Below are positions 55,804 to 64,000 of a stretch of DNA of 64,000 bases, piece after piece. The position numbers and the translations under genes were made by a program. Every line of letters begins with the position of its first letter. The stretch's first letter is position 1. The DNA is taken from contig JAYPQE010000003.1 in assembly GCA_038131795.1 (NCBI GenBank), positions 1,798,001 through 1,862,000 of the forward strand. Direction: 5' to 3'. Below the pieces are notes generated by a model. The model saw only the letters and a program-made list of their open reading frames with translations. It did no database searches and was not told where the DNA came from. This stretch comes from Eutrophobius brisbanensis (GTDB lineage: Bacteria > Pseudomonadota > Gammaproteobacteria > Eutrophobiales > Eutrophobiaceae).

Positions 55804-57783
55804 ATGTTTGGATTCAAACATACTCATTTATTTTTAAAACGCCTGTTCATAGCGCTTTTAACTTTTTCACTTTGTATTTCTGCACAGGCAGATGTTGCAC
55901 CCTATGCAGACAGTGTCATTATAAACGGTAAGGTTATTACTGCTGATAACGACAATCCTGATCTCATTACCATGGCTGAGGCGGTTGCGGTTCGAGGTGA
56001 CAGGATCATGGCCGTTGGCAGCAATGAGGAGATCCAGCGACTGGTGGCAGACTGGACCGAGGTTGTTGATGCCAAGGGCAACACCGTTATACCCGGCCTG
56101 ATTGATTCACATAACCATCTTTATGAACACACCCTGGATTTTCCATGGTCCTTAAAACAGATCCCGGAAATGCTGGAGGTACGTATCGGCGCCAAGGGTG
56201 AAGGTGAAGGCATGACCGTTGAGGAATTTACCAATATCGTCCTCGGCGCGATCAAAGCCCGGGCCGCACAGGTCCCTGAAGGTCACTGGATTCGGGTCAA
56301 TGCCAGACCGCCCGATGTTGCAGTGAGGGCATTTGGTACCACCATAACCCGTGACATTCTGGATGATCTCACCCCTAACCACCCTACCTATATCACCACC
56401 CGTGGTGGATCCGTGGTCAACACCAAAACCATAGAGGCCTTTGAGGCATTCTATGGCACACGCATGCCGGAAGATTACTGGCTGGTGTCCCGGGAACTTG
56501 GAACATCTGGTGAATATAACGACTTCGACCGATGTGCCAAGATAGATATTATCAATACCCAGTTCGGCACCTTCGACCGTTATATAAATGCCTACATGCA
56601 ATCCATGCAGGTCAATGCCCAGATTGGTGTTACAGCTTATAAAACCCACTTGCAGTGTGAAGGTGGCTTCAGTGCCTCATCACACTTGGACCGAAATGAT
56701 CTCATGCCCATTCGACTGGCATGGGGCCATCGCTGGTGGCAACCCTTTTCTTCCAACATCCATGAGATGTATCGCCGCATTGGTGATTTCACCGGCTATG
56801 GATCGGATTTCCTCTGGAGCATTGGCAGCAGTGTAGGTGGAATTGATGCCGGTGGTGTGGGCTGGTGCAGTACCATACCCGCCGCAGACTCAATCAAAAA
56901 CCGTGAGCAATGTCCGCCGCTTATCAATGATATTGAAATCGAAGATATCACCGATGCGAATATCGTCCCTAACCGTGGACGCAGACTGGAACACCTGGAT
57001 ACCCTGGCGGAACTGGCCGGTGAAGGCAGACTGTCCGGCATTCCCGGCTGGCACGTGGCCGGTGACGGTGCGGTTGAAGTACTGCAAAAAACCTACCGTA
57101 AATACATGTCGGATGATCGGATTCGCAACCTCAGGATCCAGGCGGACCACTGTTTTGGGATAAGACCCGACCAGATCCAGATGGCGGCCAGGATGGGACA
57201 GACCTTCGCCTGTAATTTCGACACAGAAAATACTCGCATTATCGAAAAAGATTATGGCGAAGAATACCTGGCCTGGAATGCCCCGGTCGCCAGCATGTTA
57301 AAGGCCGGTGTCAATACTGTCCTGGGATCATTCGGTACTTATGGCCGGCTGCGTTACTCACCTTTTGAAGACGGCGTACATTGGCTCACCCGGGAAGATG
57401 AAAACGGTCAGACCTGGGGCCTGAAGGATGAGGCCGTACCAGACCGCCTGACGCTGTTATTAATGATGTCCCGCTTTGGCGGTCATCCACTGTGGAGAGA
57501 AAATGCAATTGGCTCCATTGAAGTGGGTAAGCTAGCTGACATAGTCATTCTGAATGGTGACTACATGGCTGTAGCGGTTCAGGACCTGAACAAGCTCACA
57601 TCCATATTTACCATGGTAGGCGGCAAGGTGAATTTTGAAGATCCATTATTAAGAGGCAATACCCTCAGGTTCAATTCTGATTCCATAGACTGGACCTTCG
57701 ATATGCAAACTCCAACCACACTGTGGCGTTGGACAGAAACACCTGTCGCACCATCTTTCTTACATGGTGCAAATGGATATTAA
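55804..57783 (+). CDS. Exported YtcJ-like amidohydrolase, subfamily B member 2
   Basis: 659 aa, with a signal peptide (about 1-29, ending SAQAD). HxH in DSHNHLYE (His103/His105). The most divergent B member: the conserved DHCHSV becomes DHCFGI, so one His ligand seen in the other five is Phe, and the GSD region reads LGSFGTYGRLRYSPFEDGVHW. The tail TPTTLWRWTE ends FLHGANGY. GGAAGGGGGAA precedes the ATG. It may differ in metal binding or catalysis from its siblings. Confidence 0.85.
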   Translation: MFGFKHTHLFLKRLFIALLTFSLCISAQADVAPYADSVIINGKVITADNDNPDLITMAEAVAVRGDRIMAVGSNEEIQRLVADWTEVVDAKGNTVIPGLIDSHNHLYEHTLDFPWSLKQIPEMLEVRIGAKGEGEGMTVEEFTNIVLGAIKARAAQVPEGHWIRVNARPPDVAVRAFGTTITRDILDDLTPNHPTYITTRGGSVVNTKTIEAFEAFYGTRMPEDYWLVSRELGTSGEYNDFDRCAKIDIINTQFGTFDRYINAYMQSMQVNAQIGVTAYKTHLQCEGGFSASSHLDRNDLMPIRLAWGHRWWQPFSSNIHEMYRRIGDFTGYGSDFLWSIGSSVGGIDAGGVGWCSTIPAADSIKNREQCPPLINDIEIEDITDANIVPNRGRRLEHLDTLAELAGEGRLSGIPGWHVAGDGAVEVLQKTYRKYMSDDRIRNLRIQADHCFGIRPDQIQMAARMGQTFACNFDTENTRIIEKDYGEEYLAWNAPVASMLKAGVNTVLGSFGTYGRLRYSPFEDGVHWLTREDENGQTWGLKDEAVPDRLTLLLMMSRFGGHPLWRENAIGSIEVGKLADIVILNGDYMAVAVQDLNKLTSIFTMVGGKVNFEDPLLRGNTLRFNSDSIDWTFDMQTPTTLWRWTETPVAPSFLHGANGY

Positions 57784-57791
57784 TCTCATAT

Positions 57792-57822
57792 AAAAGGAGG
57801 GGCCTGGTCCCTCCTTTTTTTT
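57792..57822 (+). terminator. Rho-independent terminator
   Basis: AAAAGGAGGG / GCCTGGT / CCCTCCTTTT followed by Ts; it ends the amidohydrolase gene at 57783. Confidence 0.88.
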
Positions 57823-57931
57823 AACTACAATAATTATATTTAGCATTTATTACATCGAAGTACTGAAGTAGTAATCTTTTTTTAAATTACAGGGAATTTG
57901 AAAAACCATTCTTCATAAATGGGAGGGGACT

Positions 57932-59893
57932 ATGAAATTTTTTAACTTTTATTTAATCGCAATATTGGCCATGTTTCTATCCGGCCAAAGCCATGCAGGC
58001 CAGGCGCCTTATGCCGATACTGTTATCATCAATGGCCAGGTCATCACTGCCGATTCCAATGACCCAAACCAGATCACCATTGCCGAGGCCGTGGCGATCC
58101 AGGGAGACAAGATCATGGCAGTTGGCAGTAATGCCGAAATTCAGGCGCTCATCGCCGACTGGACCGAGGTCATTGATGCTAAAGGTCTGTCCGTCACACC
58201 GGGCTATATTGATACCCATAATCATATTTATGAAACCTCTACCGGCTTCCCCTGGGTGGTCAACTATATCCCCGATCTGCTGGAAGTCAGGGTAGGCGGC
58301 GCAAACCCGGAAGAAATGGCACAAAATGCACTGGGTGCCATCAGGGCCAGGGCCAATCAAATAGAAGAAGGCAAGTGGATCAGGATCAATATGCGGCCAC
58401 CGCAAATCGCTGTGCCTATTCTCAACGGTAACATCCTCAACCGTGCCAAACTGGACGAAGTGGCCCCCAATCATCCCACTTATGTCACTACCCGGGGAGG
58501 AACCATATTAAATACCAGGGCCCAGCAGGCATTCGCCCATTATTATGGTAATGAGCTGCCAGCTGACTACTGGATGGAGGATGCGGATCGGGGCTGGTCC
58601 GGAGAGTATACGGACTTTGGCAGGTGTTCCAGCCTGGACCTCATCGGTATGCAGGACCAGGAGACTTATAATAAATATATACAGGGTTACTTTGAGGTCA
58701 TGCAGGCCAACGCCCAGATCGGTGTCACTACCTACAAGAGCCATATCCAGTGCGAGGCAGGATTCAGCGCCACCAACCACATGGACCGTAACGACATGAT
58801 GCCCATTCGTATGGCCTGGGACCATCGCTGGCTGCAGCCGTTCTCTAATAGTATTAAGGAGTCATACCGCAGAATTGGTGACTTTTTAGGTCATGGGTCT
58901 GATATGTTCTTCAGCACTGGTAGTAGTGTTGGCGGTATCGACGCCGGCGGTGTTGGCTGGTGTACCGCCATGGTGGCGAAAAATCCCGAGATAAAAAAAC
59001 GTGAACAATGCCCTCCCGCACCGGAAGGTGTTGAACTTCGGGCCTGGGAAGGCCGGTCCGTTGAAGATGGCAGTATCGCTTCCAACCGGGGCAGACGAAC
59101 AGAGCACCTGGTCACCCTGGCTGAACTGGCGGCCGAAGGTCGTATCAGTAATATCCCCGGATGGCACTCGTCTGGTGATGGTGCCACAGAGATCATGATG
59201 AAGACCTATCGCGCCCATATGTCCGATGAACGTATCAGAATGCTGCGTACCACCAGTGACCATTGTCACTCTGTTACTCCAGAAGAGATTGAGATCGCAA
59301 CGCGTACCGGTCATACCTTCTCATGCGATGCGACGGAAGTCCCCACTCAGGTCATCAAGGAAGATTATGGTGAGGAGTACCTGACCTGGAACGCCCCGGT
59401 GGCCAGCATGACAAAGGCCGGTGTCAATGCCGTCATCAGCCAGTTTGGTATTGAAAGCGAGTTACGAGAATCTGCTTTTGAAGATGGTGTGATGTGGATG
59501 ACCCGTAAGATTAACGGTGAGACCTGGGGCGTCCCGGAAGAGGCCATCCCCGACAGGATGACGCTGATGTTAATGATGACCCGCCGTGCCGCCTATCCTA
59601 TCTGGAAAGAAAACGCCCTGGGCTCCATTGAGCCCGGCAAGTTTGCAGACATTGTTATCCTAAGCGGTGATTACATGACCACACCAGTAGAAGAACTGGA
59701 TCAGTTGACCTCTGTGATGACACTGATCGGCGGCAAGGTGGCCCATGAGATGCCTGACTTACGCGGTAATACCCTGCACTTCAGCACCGATACTGCCCAG
59801 TGGACCTTTGATATGCAAACCCCGACAGACCTCTGGCGCTGGGATTCCCCGCCACAGATACCACCGTTTCTCAATGGAGCAAACGGCTATTAG
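57932..59893 (+). CDS. Exported YtcJ-like amidohydrolase, subfamily B member 3
   Basis: 653 aa, with a signal peptide (about 1-22, ending SHAG). HxH at His96/His98 (DTHNHIYE). Middle segment CPPAPEGVELRAWEGRSVED and tail FLNGANGY, so it is the sister of the gene at 47257. DHCHSVTPEE is kept, and the GSD site reads SQFGIESELRESAFEDGV. GGGAGGGG precedes the ATG. It has its own promoter region after the terminator at 57792-57822. Confidence 0.87.
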   Translation: MKFFNFYLIAILAMFLSGQSHAGQAPYADTVIINGQVITADSNDPNQITIAEAVAIQGDKIMAVGSNAEIQALIADWTEVIDAKGLSVTPGYIDTHNHIYETSTGFPWVVNYIPDLLEVRVGGANPEEMAQNALGAIRARANQIEEGKWIRINMRPPQIAVPILNGNILNRAKLDEVAPNHPTYVTTRGGTILNTRAQQAFAHYYGNELPADYWMEDADRGWSGEYTDFGRCSSLDLIGMQDQETYNKYIQGYFEVMQANAQIGVTTYKSHIQCEAGFSATNHMDRNDMMPIRMAWDHRWLQPFSNSIKESYRRIGDFLGHGSDMFFSTGSSVGGIDAGGVGWCTAMVAKNPEIKKREQCPPAPEGVELRAWEGRSVEDGSIASNRGRRTEHLVTLAELAAEGRISNIPGWHSSGDGATEIMMKTYRAHMSDERIRMLRTTSDHCHSVTPEEIEIATRTGHTFSCDATEVPTQVIKEDYGEEYLTWNAPVASMTKAGVNAVISQFGIESELRESAFEDGVMWMTRKINGETWGVPEEAIPDRMTLMLMMTRRAAYPIWKENALGSIEPGKFADIVILSGDYMTTPVEELDQLTSVMTLIGGKVAHEMPDLRGNTLHFSTDTAQWTFDMQTPTDLWRWDSPPQIPPFLNGANGY

Positions 59894-59900
59894 AAATTTA

Positions 59901-59933
59901 GGGCCAGAGTAAAAATAGATTTTACTCTGGCCC
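59901..59933. terminator. Long bidirectional hairpin between convergent genes
   Basis: GGGCCAGAGTAAAA / ATAGA / TTTTACTCTGGCCC, a 14-base perfect stem exactly between the converging amidohydrolase and vWA genes. There is no long T run, but the AAAA/TTTT ends of the stem suit both directions. Confidence 0.75.
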
Positions 59934-59940
59934 CTGTCAT

Positions 59941-60900
59941 TTAAACCATCAGGCGGGCAAATATAAGCGATATAATCAGGAATAACCCCAGCAGGATAGC
60001 AGCAGACTTGTCTATATTGCCTGTCCCTGAATTTGCCCCACCGATAAACCTCAGCATCCTGTCCACTGACTCCGGCGATTCAGCCCTGACATACAGCCCC
60101 CGGTGGGAATCGATTTGCGATAATTGCATCATGGTATCGACGTTGGGTACCGTAAATAATCTGCCACTCATTGGGGTAAAATGAAGAAACTCGCCGAACT
60201 CACCGTATTCAGGGACGCCTTCATTTTCTCCCAGCAATCCCGTCTGTAAGGTAATCATATCGAAAGAACTGGTCTCGACTTTTTCCACGGCATATTCAAG
60301 ATATGAATATGGCAGGGTGTCCTCACCGTCGGACACCAGAATGCCTATTTTATGGGTTTTGTCCCTGAGGTTCTGCGGCAGGGTATTGAACGAGCCTGCC
60401 AGGGAATTGATCGCGGCCTCAATACTGGTCCCTGTACTGGTAAACAACTCTGGTGAAATCACAAAATCCAGCATTTCATTGATCTGGGCAATGTTACTTT
60501 CCCAGCCGAGTATGACCTGGGCCTTTTCAGTGAAACCACTCATGGAGACAATAATATTTTCCTGCCTGTCTTCAAGCTCACGAAACAACTCGGACAATCT
60601 TTCTCTCCCCCTTTCAAAACGGGTTTGAGTTTCTGAACTTACAGATGGATCTGGAATGGCCAACATACTTGGAGACAGATCAAACGCGATGGATATAGCG
60701 ATCGGGTTTTCATTTAGACTATAACTGTACCGGGGCCTGTCATTCACCGTGGACCAGATCAGCAAGCCCATGGCCATGAGGACCAGCACCAGGATAAAAC
60801 TCGACGGGTGATTATAATTATTATCTTCGGACCGCTTTATTAAAACCACCCAGTAGATGATTATCGCCAGGCCTGCGATGATGGTGGCACCGATAATCAA
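59941..60900 (-). CDS. vWA-domain membrane protein, MxaL-like
   Basis: 319 aa: N-terminal helices (about 2-20, 34-52), vWA domain with MIDAS DLSPS (about 74-78) and SDGEDT, and a C-terminal helix (about 300-318). The start is a TTG with GGGGGTG 7 bases upstream. It is the last gene in the second Mxa-like module (DUF58, MxaA-like, vWA, TPR-like, vWA), 15 bases after the TPR-like gene. Confidence 0.84.
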   Translation of the reverse strand: MIIGATIIAGLAIIIYWVVLIKRSEDNNYNHPSSFILVLVLMAMGLLIWSTVNDRPRYSYSLNENPIAISIAFDLSPSMLAIPDPSVSSETQTRFERGRERLSELFRELEDRQENIIVSMSGFTEKAQVILGWESNIAQINEMLDFVISPELFTSTGTSIEAAINSLAGSFNTLPQNLRDKTHKIGILVSDGEDTLPYSYLEYAVEKVETSSFDMITLQTGLLGENEGVPEYGEFGEFLHFTPMSGRLFTVPNVDTMMQLSQIDSHRGLYVRAESPESVDRMLRFIGGANSGTGNIDKSAAILLGLFLIISLIFARLMV

Positions 60901-60915
60901 AACGACACCCCCTGC

Positions 60916-61833
60916 CTAGAAATTAGGTGGTGCTGATGAGATGACTCCCCTTTCCCCTTCTGCTTCGCCGGATCCATCACCAGTCACAGGGGCATTCATC
61001 TCCTGTGAACCTCTGTCCAGAGAAAGGAGATATTCCAGGAAGAGTTTTGGCTGCCCATAATCGGGATTTCTACGCAGACTTTCTTTCAATGCCTGAATGG
61101 CCTGTTGATAATAATCAAACTGGCCCTCTGACTGAAATGCATCATATAGCATCCTGGCCTGAGCATAATGAACGACCGCAAGAAACGCGTTATCGACCTG
61201 CATGTTTTCAAGATCATTAAACAGTTTATTCGCGTTAGTTCTATCACCAATCAGGGACAGATAGACACCATGATTAAACATCAAATTTTGTTGAAGCGAA
61301 CTACCGCCTTTTAAAAAGGCCGCGGTTGGTTGTAAATATAAAGGTGGACTGTCCAGGCTATCAATGATTGGCTGATATTGATCTGCATAAAGATTTTGCA
61401 GGTCTATTGCACCTGTTTTTACTATGTTCAGAGAATCTTCTCCCAACGGCCCCTCTGGCGCACTTAATGTATCGGTAATCCTGACAAATTCATCTATAGT
61501 CGCAATCCGGTCTTCTAGAAACTCCCCAATAAACCGCTCATAGATCTGAACAATTTCCCTTTTATAGTCTTCATCTTCTGATATACGTCTGAGATCACCC
61601 AGATCGTTCAATACTTTATTGGTGAAGCTATTGGTGGCAATTTCATCTGTCAGCCTGTCCAGGTCCTGGTTTGCCGCATTGACCCGCGGCACATAGTTAG
61701 AGTAAAAACCGTAAGACTGAAGTCCTGCGATTACAATAACGATTCCCAGTATCCCGAGTAATTTTGAGGATTGATCAACAAATCCAGCTTGCGATGGACC
61801 CATTCCATTTCCCCATTTATCCGCACTACTCAT
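60916..61833 (-). CDS. MxaK-like single-helix protein with repeat-like body
   Basis: 305 aa: a short cytoplasmic start, one transmembrane helix (about 27-48, LLGILGIVIVIAGLQSYGFY), then a long helical region with TPR-like units near the C-terminus (YYQQAIQALKESLRRNPDYG). The tail is Glu/Gly-rich. It overlaps the upstream vWA gene by ATGA. Its position between two vWA genes is that of MxaK between MxaC and MxaL; the sequence alone would be called hypothetical. Confidence 0.7.
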   Translation of the reverse strand: MSSADKWGNGMGPSQAGFVDQSSKLLGILGIVIVIAGLQSYGFYSNYVPRVNAANQDLDRLTDEIATNSFTNKVLNDLGDLRRISEDEDYKREIVQIYERFIGEFLEDRIATIDEFVRITDTLSAPEGPLGEDSLNIVKTGAIDLQNLYADQYQPIIDSLDSPPLYLQPTAAFLKGGSSLQQNLMFNHGVYLSLIGDRTNANKLFNDLENMQVDNAFLAVVHYAQARMLYDAFQSEGQFDYYQQAIQALKESLRRNPDYGQPKLFLEYLLSLDRGSQEMNAPVTGDGSGEAEGERGVISSAPPNF

Positions 61834-62882
61834 ATATTGCCTCCCTTAAAGAAATTCCGCCCCGTACTTGGGTGAAAATATGTTGCTACAAGAAACAACC
61901 ACAGAATTGTCAAAATTCTGGCTGTTTGCAAAAACGGTGCGGAAAGATTAATTCTCTCCCGCCTGGTCTCCTGGTAACTATAACCCTCTAACCGACTTAT
62001 ATCTCTTAATGTATTTTCCAGATTCCGTGCATCCAGGTTTTCAATAGTCACTACCGTCCCCACTGTCCTGGCAAAATTAAGAAATTTTTCAACCTCTTCA
62101 TTAGACATGTCATTCTCATCCGTCGTTATCCATAACAGATAAAAAGACACCCCCATACTGGCCAACCGGGTCAGCTGTTGTTCCACGTCCTTGGTATAGG
62201 CCGCCTCGGCATCAGTCAGCAGGATAACGGCCTTCTTATTCTGCTGCGGATATCGATCAAACAGGTTCAGTCCTGTCTCCATTGCCAGGGCGATATCTGT
62301 TCCCCAATTTACATACTCATCCATTGAGGCCAGTTGCTCAATGACAAAGTCTATGTTTGCTGTAGGTGCAGACATGGTAAATGCATTATCATTGAAAAAT
62401 ATCATTCCTACCCTGTCCTGGGCCTTTCTTTGAGATAAAAACCCCAACAGACTTTCCCGCGCAAGCTCATATCTTGCAAGCATGGGCAATGAATTTGGAT
62501 CATCTACTGCTGTTGAAAACGTGCCTGCCCTGCGTTCAAATCTTAGCTCCAGCTCTTCCCGTTTGACATTGGTATCATGACGCATGGAACGGGAGGTATC
62601 GAAGACCACCAGAAAATCCCTGGCCCGTTGGTCAACTGTCATGCTTCGTATAACCGTTGGCTGCATCAATACAATGATAATCAACCCAAGAATAACGACT
62701 GTAAATATGACGGGCAGGCGATCCATGACACCTTTTACGGTGACAGTATTATTCAATAACATGATATCAGGAAAATATGCGCGTTTTTTATAAAACCACA
62801 ATACAATGAAAGTAACGGCCGCTGCCACTGCCAGCCATAATGGCCATACCCTTTCAAACGATAGACTGTCCCAATCCAGCAA
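61830..62882 (-). CDS. vWA-domain membrane protein, MxaC-like
   Basis: 350 aa: two N-terminal helices (about 11-30, 57-74), vWA domain with MIDAS DTSRS (about 94-98) and TDAEAAY, and a C-terminal helix (about 320-337). The start is a TTG at 62882 with GGAG about 8 bases upstream; no nearby ATG fits. It lies 10 bases after the MxaA-like gene and overlaps the next gene by ATGA. Confidence 0.82.
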   Translation of the reverse strand: MLDWDSLSFERVWPLWLAVAAAVTFIVLWFYKKRAYFPDIMLLNNTVTVKGVMDRLPVIFTVVILGLIIIVLMQPTVIRSMTVDQRARDFLVVFDTSRSMRHDTNVKREELELRFERRAGTFSTAVDDPNSLPMLARYELARESLLGFLSQRKAQDRVGMIFFNDNAFTMSAPTANIDFVIEQLASMDEYVNWGTDIALAMETGLNLFDRYPQQNKKAVILLTDAEAAYTKDVEQQLTRLASMGVSFYLLWITTDENDMSNEEVEKFLNFARTVGTVVTIENLDARNLENTLRDISRLEGYSYQETRRERINLSAPFLQTARILTILWLFLVATYFHPSTGRNFFKGGNI

Positions 62883-62892
62883 AATACGTCTC

Positions 62893-63900
62893 CTAAACGC
62901 CCTGAAATCCGGCGTCTGTTATAAGATTGGTGAACCTGTCTATAAACGCCTGACGATTATCTTGAGTGATCCCTTCCTGGTTTAATACATCTATAAAAAA
63001 GTCTCTGAATTCCTGATGACTTTCACCGCCATGATAATGACCCAGCCAGTCATAGGGATTAACACCCAGTTCATCCATACAAAACCAGGTTGCGCTGCGT
63101 CTTAATAGATCGGAATATTCCTCATCGGGCAGGTTGTTACCATCATTATTCAGTTGTGCGAGAACAGACTCCCATCGCGTGTTCAAACGTCTTCTCGCTT
63201 CAGGCCTTTGCTGAGATTGACCGGTAAGCAAAACAGGAAAAAAACTTGCCAGGAAAATAATACCTCCGGTTAATATTGGCCACATGCTTGCTGCTTCATC
63301 ATCGGATACATTCATGGCGGTTGGATAACCGCTGCCACCTATATAGGCTGACAGATCATCCAGCCCACCTTCACCCCTGATGTCCAGGGCTTGCATCACT
63401 ATTATCTGTGACGGATTCGTATTAAATCTGACCGACTTGTTATTTACCACGTTGCCACCGCTATCGATGATCTGATATCCCACGGTTATAACAGGCAGTT
63501 CATATTGTTTATTGCCGCGGCAGCTGGTTAAATCCCCAGGACAATCCAGCACCTGAAAGTAAAATGTGCTACGAACAAGTGTCTTACCACTCGGTAATTC
63601 TCTACTGCTGGTGATCGGCGTATCGATCAGGTTAATGCCCTTCTCTGAGCCCCAACTCCGTTCAAATAACTGCTCATCAAGGCTTTCTATAATGACCTCA
63701 TCGGCAGGAAATTCTGCCTCGATTATTAATGAAAGTTTGTCGCCCAGATTGACAGGTTTTTTTCCTATCTCGGCAATCCCTGAACGGACGACAATATAAT
63801 CGTCCTCATAGACATCCGGGACATAGCCCGATGCAACCAGATTAATTGAATACAACAACAGTAAAATTGATAAGGCCGATTGAGTATAAAGATATTTCAT
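62893..63900 (-). CDS. MxaA-like membrane protein, second copy
   Basis: 335 aa: signal peptide (about 1-23), a beta-rich periplasmic domain to about 200 containing a Cys pair (LDCPGDLTSCRG), one transmembrane helix (about 213-232, WPILTGGIIFLASFFPVLL) and a cytoplasmic helical tail. Same topology and same place after DUF58 as the gene at 32121, but little direct identity by eye. AGGAAAAA precedes the ATG. An MxaA-type role in dehydrogenase maturation is an inference from gene order. Confidence 0.7.
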   Translation of the reverse strand: MKYLYTQSALSILLLLYSINLVASGYVPDVYEDDYIVVRSGIAEIGKKPVNLGDKLSLIIEAEFPADEVIIESLDEQLFERSWGSEKGINLIDTPITSSRELPSGKTLVRSTFYFQVLDCPGDLTSCRGNKQYELPVITVGYQIIDSGGNVVNNKSVRFNTNPSQIIVMQALDIRGEGGLDDLSAYIGGSGYPTAMNVSDDEAASMWPILTGGIIFLASFFPVLLTGQSQQRPEARRRLNTRWESVLAQLNNDGNNLPDEEYSDLLRRSATWFCMDELGVNPYDWLGHYHGGESHQEFRDFFIDVLNQEGITQDNRQAFIDRFTNLITDAGFQGV

Positions 63901-63902
63901 AT

Positions 63903-64000
63903 TTAATTTTTCCTGCGTCTTCTAATTCTTGCTAATTGTGCCAATTGTGGATAAATATCACGCTGACTGTTTATGACCATGTAGTCCATACCGGCAGACC
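63903..64000 (-). CDS. DUF58-family protein, partial (3' end)
   Basis: Only the last 32 codons are inside the window. The frame ends GMDYMVINSQRDIYPQLAQL then a very basic tail (ARIRRRRKN). It stops 2 bases before the MxaA-like gene, as expected for the DUF58/MxaS gene of the second module. MoxR probably lies further upstream, outside the window. Confidence 0.65.
   Translation of the reverse strand, partial: SAGMDYMVINSQRDIYPQLAQLARIRRRRKN

Noticed and set aside
1..64000. tRNA, rRNA, prophage or known defence genes
   Set aside because: I looked through the intergenic regions and gene products and saw none that could be supported.

Overview
The window looks like chromosomal DNA of an uncultured, probably marine, gammaproteobacterium. 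It has mid-range GC, many TonB-dependent receptors, tripartite tricarboxylate transport, PQQ enzymology, and dispersed palindromes of the type TGGATTCCCG...CGGGAATGACG. The taxon is inferred from gene style only; no rRNA or tRNA gene was seen.

Layout. (1) 1-9650: three tandem, almost identical TonB-dependent receptor genes. Each has its own promoter region and signal peptide but the same body and terminator; the third carries a 2-base frameshift. (2) 10-21 kb: two ornithine cyclodeaminase/mu-crystallin family genes flank an orphan EutA-like gene and a small methyltransferase gene. These are followed by a tctCAB-type transporter, a periplasmic parvulin and an exported asparaginase-like protein with altered active-site residues. 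(3) 21-31 kb: a DRE-TIM carboligase; a Tat-exported ThDP enzyme with a cytochrome c; a class II aldolase; a MITE-like element; a monooxygenase relic; two bicupins (one exported) around a PQQ dehydrogenase. (4) 31-36.6 kb: six genes in the order TPR / vWA / MoxR / DUF58 / MxaA-like / vWA, matching the content of the mxaRSACKL methanol dehydrogenase maturation cluster. (5) 36.9-59.9 kb: six exported YtcJ-like amidohydrolases in two subfamilies, two exported alpha/beta-hydrolase-like proteins, a HupE-like pair, a fourth TonB receptor, two single cupins and a DMT transporter. (6) 59.9-64 kb: a second mxaSACKL-like module, cut by the window end.

How it may work together (inference): outer-membrane receptors bring in a substrate that exported hydrolases, a PQQ dehydrogenase, a Tat-exported ThDP enzyme with its cytochrome, and an exported bicupin process in the periplasm. 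Acids produced would enter through TctABC and be finished by cytoplasmic enzymes. The substrate cannot be read from sequence. The most distinctive points are the cassette-like receptor array with signs of gene conversion, the exported ThDP enzyme/cytochrome pair, the repeated Mxa-like modules near a PQQ dehydrogenase with a lanthanide-type Asp, and the amidohydrolase family that appears to lack the usual last metal-ligand Asp.
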